A DNA stretch of 64,000 nucleotides, taken from assembly GCA_963784675.1 (NCBI GenBank), contig CAWASE010000001.1, positions 248,001-312,000 of the forward strand, given 5' to 3'. The notes under the pieces are model-generated. The model searched no databases. It saw only the letters and a list, made by a program, of their open reading frames with translations, and was not told the DNA's origin. Below, piece by piece: positions 52,175-60,748 of this stretch (position 1 is its first letter; each line of letters opens with the position of its first letter). This stretch comes from SCTD01 sp963784675 (lineage in GTDB: Bacteria; Actinomycetota; Actinomycetes; Mycobacteriales; SCTD01). Made by a program: the position numbers and the translations under genes.

Positions 52175-53284
52175 CTACTTCAGGAAGTCGGGGACGTCGA
52201 GGTCGTCCTCGAACACCACGGTGCGGCGCGGGGCCACCGGCTGCGGGGTCGGCCGGGGCCGGCTGACCGGCGCGGGCTCGACGGGCGCCTCGACCGGCGA
52301 GGGACGGCGCGTCTCGATGCGGCGCACCGGCGTCGGTGCCCCGGCGTCGAAGCCCGCGGCGATCACGGTCACCCGCACCTCGTCCCCGAGGGCATCGTCG
52401 ATCACCGCGCCGAAGATGATGTTGGCCTCCGGGTGGGCGGCGTCGGCGACGAGCTGCGCCGCCTCGTTGATCTCGAACAGGCCGAGGTCGCTGCCGCCGG
52501 AGATGTTGAGCAGCACGCCGTGGGCGCCGTCCATGCTGGCCTCCAGCAGCGGGCTGGCGATGGCCATCTCGGCGGCGACGGCGGCACGGTCGTCGCCGCG
52601 CGCGTTGCCGATGCCCATCAGAGCGCTGCCGGCGCCGGACATGATGGCCTTGACGTCGGCGAAGTCGAGGTTGATCAGACCCGGGGTGGTGATCAGGTCG
52701 GTGATGCCCTGGACCCCGGACAGCAGCACCTGGTCGGCGCTCTTGAAGGCGTCGAGCACGCTGACGTTGCGGTCGCTGATCGACAGCAGCCGGTCGTTGG
52801 GGATGACGATGAGCGTGTCGCACTCGTTGCGCAGGGCCTCGATGCCCTCCTCGGCCTGCTGCGCGCGACGGCGGCCCTCGAAGGAGAACGGGCGGGTGAC
52901 CACGCCGATGGTCAGAGCGCCGAGACCGCGCGCCACGCTGGCCACCACGGGCGCCCCGCCGGTGCCTGTGCCACCGCCCTCGCCCGCGGTGACGAAGACC
53001 ATGTCAGCCCCCTTCAGGACCTCCTCGATCTCCTCGCGGTGGTCCTCGGCAGCCTGCGCGCCGACCTCGGGCTGCGCCCCGGCGCCGAGCCCGCGGGTGA
53101 GCTCGCGCCCGACGTCGAGCTTGACGTCGGCGTCGCTCATCAGCAGCGCCTGAGCATCGGTGTTGACCGCGATGAACTCGACGCCCTTGAGGCCGACCTC
53201 GATCATGCGGTTGACGGCATTGACGCCGCCGCCCCCGATGCCGACCACCTTGATGACGGCGAGGTAGTTCTGCGGTGCAGCCAC
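52175..53284 (-). CDS. ftsZ: Cell division protein FtsZ
   Basis: 369 residues from a GTG with AAGGAC upstream. GIGGGGVNAVNRMI binds GTP, the tubulin signature is GEGGGTGTGGAP, and GVQGITDLITTPGLINLDFADVK is the T7 loop region. A Pro-rich linker ends in the FtsA/SepF-binding tail DDLDVPDFLK. Product of the leftward dcw transcript. The 325-base upstream region separates it from a GGDEF gene instead of ftsQ and probably carries its own promoters. Confidence 0.97.
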   Translation of the reverse strand: MAAPQNYLAVIKVVGIGGGGVNAVNRMIEVGLKGVEFIAVNTDAQALLMSDADVKLDVGRELTRGLGAGAQPEVGAQAAEDHREEIEEVLKGADMVFVTAGEGGGTGTGGAPVVASVARGLGALTIGVVTRPFSFEGRRRAQQAEEGIEALRNECDTLIVIPNDRLLSISDRNVSVLDAFKSADQVLLSGVQGITDLITTPGLINLDFADVKAIMSGAGSALMGIGNARGDDRAAVAAEMAIASPLLEASMDGAHGVLLNISGGSDLGLFEINEAAQLVADAAHPEANIIFGAVIDDALGDEVRVTVIAAGFDAGAPTPVRRIETRRPSPVEAPVEPAPVSRPRPTPQPVAPRRTVVFEDDLDVPDFLK

Positions 53285-53609
53285 GTGGCGTGTGTCCTTC
53301 GGGAGGGGTGCGGACGGGTCTCGGCGGCGTCTGCCTGAACAAGAGGTACAGGGTGCTCCAGAGGCGGGGACGGCCTCTGGAACAACTCTCAACCTCGACG
53401 AGACGCTTAGAGTTATGTCAACCTGCTGACAGCGCGGGACGCTACGGGAGGTCGCCCGAACGGGTCAACCCGTGTCTCGGCGTGTCGCAGGATTCCTCAC
53501 GAACGGCACCCCGCAGCAACGGCAGCACGCTGGATCAACGCCCCACGCAGGACCGGGCAGCGTCGCCGGACGGCAGCACGAGCGGTGCCGCTCCTCCGGA
53601 CGGGTACGC
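53285..53609 (-). promoter_or_regulatory. ftsZ upstream region with hairpin and dyad
   Basis: Noncoding. On the minus strand TTGACA (53421-53416) is a possible -35 element. It overlaps the start of a dyad of AACTCT and AGAGTT (53384-53389 and 53409-53414). A perfect eight-base hairpin CCAGAGGC/GCCTCTGG with a seven-base loop (53358-53380) lies about 75 bases before the ftsZ start. The -10 element is not clear. Nothing is recognised in 53430-53609. Confidence 0.45.
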
Positions 53610-54551
53610 CTACTGCTCGGCGCGCTTGTCCCGGTACATGCGCGCATCGGCTTCCGCCAGCAGGCTGTCCGGATCGGCCTCGCCGCGCTCGGCCAGGGCT
53701 ACCCCGATGCTCACGCCGACGGTGAGGCGGATGCCCTTGACCTCGAGCTCGCTGGTGACCGCCTTGGACAGCCGGCGGCTCAGGTGGTCCAGGGCCAGGA
53801 CGTCGGCCGACTCGACCAGGACGACGAACTCGTCACCACCCAGCCGGGCGACGGTGTCCGACGGGCGTACGGCCCGCGACAGCCGCCCGGCGATGCTGCG
53901 GAGCACCCCGTCGCCGACAGCGTGACCGTGCTCGTCGTTGACGCCCTTGAACCCGTCCAGGTCCAGGAACAGCACGCCGGTCGACGTCCCTGAACGGGCG
54001 TCGCGTGCCAGCGCACCGCGCAGCCGTTCCTCGAACAGGGCCCGGTTCGCCAGACCCGTCAGAGGATCGCGCACGGCGCGCTCGGTCAGCACCGCGGTCA
54101 GCTCGCGCAGCTCCTGCTCCGCGCGTCGCCGTTCGGTGATGTCCTGGGCGCTGACCGCCAGCCAGCCGGCGGACCCCCCGGGTCCGGGCACGGTCGCGAC
54201 GCCGTGCAGCACCCAGCTGACGCTGCCGTCCGGTCGGACGTACTGCTGCTCGGTCTCCAGCCCCAGGGCCGCGGCCAGGGGCGGCGGCCCGGTCTCGAGG
54301 TGCAGCAGGTCGAACAGGTCGACACCGACCAGGTCCTCGACGTCGCGTCCCAGCAGATCCGCGTAGGTCTTGTTGACCCGCACGTACCGTCCCGCGAGGT
54401 CGGCCAGCGCCAGGCCGATGCGCGCGCTGTCGAAGAACGTCTCGAACACGTCCCTGCTCTCGGCGAGCGCCGCCATGGCGTCACGCGCAGCCTTGGCCCG
54501 CGCGCCCGAGAGCTCAGGCGTCGCGGCGGCCGGCGAACGTCGGACAGGCAC
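53610..54551 (-). CDS. PAS-GGDEF diguanylate cyclase inserted between ftsQ and ftsZ
   Basis: 313 residues. A PAS domain (about 32-150: FFDSARIGLALADLAGRYVRVNKTYADLLG, ending SAQDITERRRAE), a short helix, then a cyclase domain DPLTGLANRALFEERL with exact GGDEF at residues 238-242. RPSD (Arg229-Asp232) is an inhibitory I-site five residues before. Catalysis of c-di-GMP formation with feedback control is therefore expected. No membrane helix. It starts 69 bases after ftsQ. Such a gene is not part of any dcw cluster I know, suggesting insertion. Confidence 0.93.
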   Translation of the reverse strand: MPVRRSPAAATPELSGARAKAARDAMAALAESRDVFETFFDSARIGLALADLAGRYVRVNKTYADLLGRDVEDLVGVDLFDLLHLETGPPPLAAALGLETEQQYVRPDGSVSWVLHGVATVPGPGGSAGWLAVSAQDITERRRAEQELRELTAVLTERAVRDPLTGLANRALFEERLRGALARDARSGTSTGVLFLDLDGFKGVNDEHGHAVGDGVLRSIAGRLSRAVRPSDTVARLGGDEFVVLVESADVLALDHLSRRLSKAVTSELEVKGIRLTVGVSIGVALAERGEADPDSLLAEADARMYRDKRAEQ

Positions 54552-54619
54552 AGGTCTTCACCTTCCCCTCCCTGTCGTCGACTACGCCTGTCGGTCGGAG
54601 CCGGGGCCGGCCGCTGCCC

Positions 54620-55381
54620 TCAGCGGATGATCGCCACGCCCGGCGTGCTGACGTCGAAGACGTCGCCTTCCCTCCGCAGCAGCGCGACCGCCGCGGCCGC
54701 CTTCGTCGCGGCTCCGCCGGGCGCGCCCCAGACGACCTGCTTGCCGTTGTCCAGCAGCAGCAGCACCGACGCAGCGGTCTCGGCGCGCACGATGCGTACC
54801 CGGTCGCCGAGCGCCGGCGGCAGCTCGGCCAGCACGGCCAGGCAGGCGCGGGTCGCGGCATCGTCGGGGCCCGGGTCGTTGACCTGCAACCGGACCACGC
54901 CGGTCGGCAGGGCGCGGTCGGTGGCGAACACGACCCCGCCCGGGTCGAGCAGCGTCACGCCGGCCGGACCGACGACGCCGACCGCAGCCACCCGTTCGGT
55001 GACCTGGATGCGCAGCGTCCGCGGCCAGGACCGGCGCACCTGGACGGCGGCGACCGGGGCCAGCGCGCTCACGCGGCGGGCGATCTGAGCGGTGTCGACG
55101 CGGGCCAACGGGCGTCCGGCGGGGACGTCGGCGGCGGTGCGCACCTGGGTCTGGGTGATCCGCGCGGTTCCCGTCACCTCGACCTGCCGCACCGCGAGCA
55201 GGCTGCTGACGAAAAGCACCCAGCCGAGCCCGGCCAGCACCACGGCCAGCAGCAGGCCACGCCAGAGCAACCCGCGCAACCGACGGCGTCGCTGCAGCCG
55301 CTCGGCGCGGGCTCGGGCCGCCAACCGGGGCGCGGTGGGAACGACGACGGACGGTCGGACGGCCGTGCGCGGGGTGCTCAT
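54620..55381 (-). CDS. ftsQ: Cell division protein FtsQ
   Basis: 253 residues. A basic cytoplasmic N-terminus (LQRRRRLRGLL), one helix (about 42-62), then a POTRA domain (VRQVEVTGTARITQTQVRTAADV...PRTLRIQVTERVAAVGV) and the beta domain. Links the cytoplasmic ring to wall synthases via FtsL/FtsB. It follows murC with a 124-base spacer; no murB or ddl lies between, as in Streptomyces. Confidence 0.92.
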   Translation of the reverse strand: MSTPRTAVRPSVVVPTAPRLAARARAERLQRRRRLRGLLWRGLLLAVVLAGLGWVLFVSSLLAVRQVEVTGTARITQTQVRTAADVPAGRPLARVDTAQIARRVSALAPVAAVQVRRSWPRTLRIQVTERVAAVGVVGPAGVTLLDPGGVVFATDRALPTGVVRLQVNDPGPDDAATRACLAVLAELPPALGDRVRIVRAETAASVLLLLDNGKQVVWGAPGGAATKAAAAVALLRREGDVFDVSTPGVAIIR

Positions 55382-55505
55382 GCCAACTCCTTACTGCTGC
55401 CGCCGCCGCGGCCTCCTGCGGGACACGAGGGGGTCACGCGGCGCGTGGTGCTGCCGACCACCGGGAGGGTCGGCGGAAGCATCGACGCGAGCGCCAGCAG
55501 GACGG

Positions 55506-56902
55506 TCATGGTGCTGCCCCGGCGAGCAGCCGGAGCACCTCCGGCCCGATGGCGGTGACGTCGCCGGCCCCGAGGGTCAGGACGAGGTCACCGTGCTGCG
55601 CCCGCTCGGCCAGCAGCGCAGGCACGGCCGTCCAGGACGGCTCGAACACGACCTGCTCCGGCGGCAGCGGCACGGCCGCGGCTACCGAGGCCCCGGTGGC
55701 GCCCGGGATGGGCTCCTCCCCGGCGGCGTAGACCTCCATCACGACGACGACGTCAGCCAGCCCGAGAGCCGTCCCGAACGCCTCGGCGAAGGCCAGCGTG
55801 CGGCTGTAGCGGTGGGGTTGGAACGCCACGACCACCCGACCCGACCCAGCCACCTCCCGCGCCGCGACCAGCTGCGCCGTGAGCTCGGTCGGATGGTGCG
55901 CATAGTCGTCGTACACGCGGATGCCACCGATGCTGCCCTTGAGCTCCATCCGACGGCGCACACCGGTGTAGCCGCCGAGGCCCTCGATCAGCAGCGCTTC
56001 GGGCAGCCCGAGCCCGATGCCCGTGAGCAGCGCCCCGGCGGAGTTCAGCGCCAGGTGGCGGCCGGGCACGGCCAGGTGGACCGGGGCAGCCGGCGACCTC
56101 GTAGCACCGGCTGGTAGCTGCTCGTCGTCCCGCTGGTCCGCAGCTCGTCCAGGCGCAGGTCGGCGTCCTCGGCGGTGCCGTAGGTGCGCACGTCGAGGCC
56201 GCCGGCACGGGCGTGCGTGGTGAGCTGCCGGGCGCCCTCGTCGTCGGCGCAGGCGACCAGGAAGCCGCCGGGGTCGATGGTCGCCGCGAAGCTCTCGAAG
56301 GCCCGGTCGACCGCCTCGGCGTCGCCGTAGTGGTCGAGGTGGTCGGCCTCCACGTTGGTGACGACCGCGGCCTGCGGGCGGTAGACCAGGAAGCTGCCGT
56401 CGCTCTCGTCGGCCTCGACGACGAACAGCTCACCGGTCCCGTGGTGGGCGTTGCTGGCCGCCTCGTTCAGGTCGCCGCCGATCGCGAAGCTGGGATCCAC
56501 CCCGCAGTGCTGCACGGCGACGGTGAGCATCGAGGTGGTGGTCGTCTTGCCGTGCGTGCCCGCCACGGCGACACCACGCCGGCCGACCAGGCAGGCCGCG
56601 AGCGCCTCGGCGCGCAGCAGCACGATGAGTCCCTGCTCGCGGGCGGCCACCAGCTCGGGGTTGTCCTGACCGATGGCGCTGGACACCACGACCGTGTCGG
56701 CCTGCGCGACGTTCTCGCGGGCGTGGCCGATCCACACGGTGGCACCGAGCTGCTGCAGGGCGGCGACGGCCCGGGTGTGCTTGGCGTCGCTGCCGGAGAC
56801 GGTGCTGCCCCGCGCGAGCAGGACCCGGGCGATGCCGCTCATGCCGGCTCCGCCGATGCCCACGAAGTGCACGCGGCCGAGCCGGTCGGTGTGGTCGGTC
56901 AC
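55506..56902 (-). pseudogene. murC: UDP-N-acetylmuramate-L-alanine ligase, interrupted by a -1 frameshift
   Basis: The frame starts at a GTG overlapping the murG stop and contains HFVGIGGAGMSGIARVLL, the ATP loop AGTHGKTTTTSML and VEADESDGSFL. It loses one C in a CCCC run (plus strand 56083-56086) and resumes at VHLAVPGRHLALNSAGALL, with YDDYAHHPTEL and FQPHRYSRT to the end. The restored protein has 465 residues, the normal length. It adds L-alanine to UDP-MurNAc. murC is essential and usually single-copy, so a sequencing indel is far likelier than a null mutation. Confidence 0.92.
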
Positions 56903-58023
56903 GGCCGTGCTCCTTCGGTGCGGGCCGGCCGGCCCACGGCGAGCAGGACCAGGTCGACGAGGGCTTCGTCGGCGTCGCGACGGCCGTGCGCCGCCGCAGC
57001 GCGGCTCATGACGGCCAACCGCTCGTGGTCGGCGAGCAGCGGCAGCACGGTGCCGCGCAGGTAGTCGGCGTCGAAGGCGTCGTCGTCGACGAGCAGCCCG
57101 GCGCCGGCCCGCACCAGCGGCGCGGCGTTCAGCGCCTGCTCGCCGTTGCCGATCGGCAGCGGCACGTACACGGCCGGCAGGCCGACGGCGGCCAGCTCGG
57201 CGCAGGTCATCGCCCCTGCCCGGCAGACGACGAGATCGGCGGCGGCATAGGCCTGCTCCATGGCGTCGACGTAGCCGAGCACCTGGTGGGTGCGGGGACG
57301 GTCCGGTCCGAGCGCGGCAGTGACAGCCTCTGCCTGCGTGGCCCCGGCGACGTGCAGCACCTGCACGCCCGCCGCGGCGAGGTCGGCGCCGGCCGCCACG
57401 ACAGCGCTGTTGACGCTGCGCGCGCCCTGCGATCCACCGGTCACCAGCAGCACCGGGCCGTCGGTCAACCCGAACCGGGCCCGCGCCGCGGCCCGCTCTG
57501 CGACGCGGTCCAGGCGGGCGACAGCCTTTCGCAGCGGGATGCCGAGCACGCGCGCGCCCCGCAGCCCGCTGCCGTCGACGGCCGCCGCCACGTAGGGGGT
57601 CAGGCGCGCGCCGACGCGGTTGGCCAGGCCCGCCTTGGCGTTGGCCTCGTGCACGACCAGCGGGGTGCCGCGTCGACGCCCGGCCAGGTAGGCCGGCAGC
57701 GCGACGTACCCGCCGAAGCCGACGACGACGTCGGCCTGCACCCGCTCCAGGTGCGCGCGCGTCTGCCGGACGGCGCCGATGACCTTCGCCGGGACGCGCA
57801 GCAGGTCGACGGTGGGCCGACGCGGCAGCGGGACCCGCGCGATCTCGGCGAGCGGATACCCGCGGGCCGGCACCAGCCGGGCCTCCAGCCCGGTGGCGGT
57901 GCCCAGCAGCGTGACGACGGTCGACGGGTCACGGCGCCGCAGGGCGTCGGCCAGGGCGAGCGCGGGCTCGACGTGCCCGGCGGTGCCGCCGCCGGCCAGC
58001 ACGACCGACAGCGGGCGCGTCAC
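56899..58023 (-). CDS. murG: UDP-GlcNAc:lipid I N-acetylglucosaminyltransferase
   Basis: 374 residues. The start GTG overlaps the ftsW stop. VVLAGGGTAGHVEPALALADAL is the first glycine loop, GFGGYVALPAYLAG the second, VTGGSQGARSVN the third; CRAGAMTCAELAAVGLPAVYVPLP binds the UDP-sugar. It makes lipid II at the inner membrane face. Couplings at both ends make the murD-ftsW-murG-murC run one translational unit. Confidence 0.96.
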   Translation of the reverse strand: MTRPLSVVLAGGGTAGHVEPALALADALRRRDPSTVVTLLGTATGLEARLVPARGYPLAEIARVPLPRRPTVDLLRVPAKVIGAVRQTRAHLERVQADVVVGFGGYVALPAYLAGRRRGTPLVVHEANAKAGLANRVGARLTPYVAAAVDGSGLRGARVLGIPLRKAVARLDRVAERAAARARFGLTDGPVLLVTGGSQGARSVNSAVVAAGADLAAAGVQVLHVAGATQAEAVTAALGPDRPRTHQVLGYVDAMEQAYAAADLVVCRAGAMTCAELAAVGLPAVYVPLPIGNGEQALNAAPLVRAGAGLLVDDDAFDADYLRGTVLPLLADHERLAVMSRAAAAHGRRDADEALVDLVLLAVGRPARTEGARP

Positions 58024-59375
58024 CGGCGGCCCGGGCGGCGACCGGACCGCTCGGAGGTCCCGGTCCGGCCGGGGGCGCGACCGGCGCGGGCCCGCGGCGC
58101 TCGGACGAGCGGACGGTCGGCGGTGCGTCGCCGGGGCGCCGGGACGACGCCGGCCGGCAGCCGCTCGCGCAGCCCGGGCCGGGAGCGCAGCGCGTCGGCG
58201 GCGCCGGGCTCCAGCCGGGCGAACGAGAGCAGCATGCCGATCGACCCGAGCGTGACGAGGATGGCGGAGCCGCCGAAGGACACCAGCGGCAGCGGGATCC
58301 CGGTGATCGGCAGCAGCCCCACGACGGCTCCCATGTTCACGATCGCCTGGACCGCCAGCCAGGCGGTGACGGCGGTGGAGGCCAGCCGGACGAACAGGTC
58401 GTCCGTGCGCTGCGCGATGCGGATGCCGGCGTAGATCAGCACGGTGAACAGCGCGAGCACGGTGAGCGTGCCCAGCAGCCCCAGCTCCTCGCCGATGATC
58501 GCGAAGATGTAGTCGGTGTGGGCTTCCGGCAGGCCGCCGGTCCACTTCTCGCGGCTGGCGCCGAGCCCGAGCCCGAACCAGCCGCCGGAGGACAGCGCGT
58601 AGAACCCCTGCACCGCCTGGAACCCGCTGTCGCGGTCGTCGGCGAACGGGTCGCGGAAGGACGTCAGCCGCGCCAGGGCGTGCGGGCTGGACAGGGCGTA
58701 GAAGGTTCCCAGGGTCACGGCCGTCGCTGCGAGGCCGCCGAACAGTCGCATCGGCATGCCCACCACCCACAGCAGCGCCATGACGATCGTGCCGATGATG
58801 ACGGCAGTCCCGAAGTCGGGCTGCAGCATCACGAGCCCGAGCACCAGCACGGCCATCGGGACCAGGGGGACGAGCAGGTGCCGGTACTCCCCCAGCAGCC
58901 GGGCCTTGCGGGCCAGCAGGTCGGCCCCCCACAGCAGCAGGGCGAACTTCGCCAGCTCGGCCGGCTGCAGGTTGAAGCCGCCGGGCAGCGGGATCCAGCT
59001 GGTGGCGCCCTTGCGCTTGTCACCGATGAACAGCACCAGCAGCAGCAGCGCGAGCGCCACGGCCAGCACCGGATAGGCGAACCGGCGATAGGTCCACACC
59101 GGCACCCGGGACGCCCCGTACATGACCGGCAGGCCCAGGCCGATGTAGATGGCCTGCTTGAAACCGATGGCGAACAGCGAGCCCGTCTCGTCGTAGGCCC
59201 GCAGGGCTGAGGCTGAGAACACCATCACCATGCCCAGCGCCAGCAGCAGCAGCGTGCTGGCCATCAGCAGGTGATAGGAGGCCAGCGGTCGTTGCAGCAG
59301 CGGGACCTTGGCCTCGGCGGCCGGCTCCCGCGACCCACCCCCGACGGCCCGGTCCAGCAGCGTCGTGAGGCTCAC
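58020..59375 (-). CDS. ftsW: Lipid II polymerase FtsW (SEDS family)
   Basis: 451 residues with ten predicted helices. MVMVFSASAL, QPAELAKFALLLW, LMLQPDFGTA, EAHTDYIFAIIGEELGLLG and GIPLPLVSFGGSAILVTL are SEDS signatures. The C-terminal 60 residues form a basic Arg/Pro-rich cytoplasmic tail. FtsW polymerises glycan strands at the septum. The GTG start overlaps the murD stop. Confidence 0.95.
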   Translation of the reverse strand: MSLTTLLDRAVGGGSREPAAEAKVPLLQRPLASYHLLMASTLLLLALGMVMVFSASALRAYDETGSLFAIGFKQAIYIGLGLPVMYGASRVPVWTYRRFAYPVLAVALALLLLVLFIGDKRKGATSWIPLPGGFNLQPAELAKFALLLWGADLLARKARLLGEYRHLLVPLVPMAVLVLGLVMLQPDFGTAVIIGTIVMALLWVVGMPMRLFGGLAATAVTLGTFYALSSPHALARLTSFRDPFADDRDSGFQAVQGFYALSSGGWFGLGLGASREKWTGGLPEAHTDYIFAIIGEELGLLGTLTVLALFTVLIYAGIRIAQRTDDLFVRLASTAVTAWLAVQAIVNMGAVVGLLPITGIPLPLVSFGGSAILVTLGSIGMLLSFARLEPGAADALRSRPGLRERLPAGVVPAPRRRTADRPLVRAPRARAGRAPGRTGTSERSGRRPGRR

Positions 59376-60748
59376 GCCGCACCGCCGACGGCCGCGGCGA
59401 ACAGCTCGCCGCGCTGCCGGTAGTCGCGGAAGCAGTCCATCGACGCTGCGGCGGGGGCGAGCAGGACGGTGTCGCCGGGGCGCGCGAGCGCCCGGGCGCG
59501 GGTGACGGCCTCGGACATGGCGCCAGTGTCGAGCCGGCTCACCTCCTGCACGGGGACGTGGGCCGCGTGTCGCGCGAGCGCGTCCAGGAACGGCTGCCGG
59601 TCGGTGCCCAGCAGCACGACCGCGCGCAGCCGGGCTGCGGCGTCGCGCACCAGGTCGTCGACCTCGGCGCCCTTGAGCAGCCCGCCGGCGATCCAGACGA
59701 CGGACGGGTACGCGGCCAGGCTCGCGGCCGCAGCGTGCGGGTTGGTCGCCTTGCTGTCGTCGACGAACGCGACGTCGCCCGGTGCGGCGACCCGCGCGTT
59801 GCGGTGCGGGTCGGGCGCGAAGGACCGCAGGCCCGTCGCCACCGCCTCGGCCGGCACACCGTAGGAGCGGGCCAGCGACGCCGCGGCGAGCGCGTTGGCG
59901 ACGTTGTGCGCGCCCGGCACGGTGACGTCCGCCAGCGTGCCCAGCAGGGTGGCCTCGCCCGCGACGTCGCCGGCGCCGGTGAACGCGCGGTCGACGAGCA
60001 GGTCCTCGACGACCCCGAGCTCACCCTCGCGGGGCGAGCCCAGGGTGAAGCCGGTGCGCTGCGGACAGGCCGCCGCGAGCCGGCTGGACCACGCGTCGTC
60101 GACGTTGTGCACCGCGTGCGTACCTGCGGCGTAGACCCGCGCCTTCGCGTGCGCGTAGGCGTCGAACGTCCCGTGCCAGTCGACGTGGTCAGGGGCGACG
60201 TTGAGCACGACCGCCGTGTGCGGGCGCAGGGACGAGCTCCAGTGCAGCTGGAAGCTGGACAGCTCGACGGCCAGCACGTCGTGCCCGGTCAGGACCGCGT
60301 CGAGCAGCGGCAGCCCGACGTTGCCGGTGGCCACCGTCGACCGGCCCGCTGCGGACAGGATCGCGGCGAGCATCCGGACGGTGGTCGTCTTGCCGTTCGT
60401 GCCGGTGACCACCAGCCAGGGCGCGGGAGCGGGACGGTCGGCGTGGACGATCCGCCAGGCCAGCTCGACCTCGCCGACGACCTCGATGCCGGCGGCCGCT
60501 GCCGCCACCAGCAAGGGCGCATCGGGACGCCAGCCGGGCGAGGTCACGACCAGTCCGGCGCCGTCGAGCACCTCCGGCGCGCTGCCGTCGACGACCCGGA
60601 CGCCGGTCGCCCGCAGCGGTTCGGACCGCTCGGCGCTGTCGTCGACCACGGTCACGCGGGCGCCCAGCTCGGACAGCGCCCGCGCGGCGGCGGCGCCACT
60701 GACGCCTGCGCCGGCGACGACGACCGGGACCCCCGTCCAGCGACTCAG
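59372..60748 (-). CDS. murD: UDP-N-acetylmuramoyl-L-alanine-D-glutamate ligase
   Basis: 458 residues. VVVAGAGVSGAAAARALSELGA, TGTNGKTTTVRMLAAIL (ATP loop), VELSSFQLHWSSSLRPHTAVVLNVAPDHVDWHG and FVDDSKATNPHAAAASL are MurD motifs. No ATG or GTG lies near the expected N-terminus. The best start is a CTG at 60748 that overlaps the mraY stop (CTGA) and gives a sequence starting MSRWTGVPVVVAG, aligned with other actinobacterial MurD proteins. Adds D-glutamate to UDP-MurNAc-L-Ala. Confidence 0.94.
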   Translation of the reverse strand: MSRWTGVPVVVAGAGVSGAAAARALSELGARVTVVDDSAERSEPLRATGVRVVDGSAPEVLDGAGLVVTSPGWRPDAPLLVAAAAAGIEVVGEVELAWRIVHADRPAPAPWLVVTGTNGKTTTVRMLAAILSAAGRSTVATGNVGLPLLDAVLTGHDVLAVELSSFQLHWSSSLRPHTAVVLNVAPDHVDWHGTFDAYAHAKARVYAAGTHAVHNVDDAWSSRLAAACPQRTGFTLGSPREGELGVVEDLLVDRAFTGAGDVAGEATLLGTLADVTVPGAHNVANALAAASLARSYGVPAEAVATGLRSFAPDPHRNARVAAPGDVAFVDDSKATNPHAAAASLAAYPSVVWIAGGLLKGAEVDDLVRDAAARLRAVVLLGTDRQPFLDALARHAAHVPVQEVSRLDTGAMSEAVTRARALARPGDTVLLAPAAASMDCFRDYRQRGELFAAAVGGAA

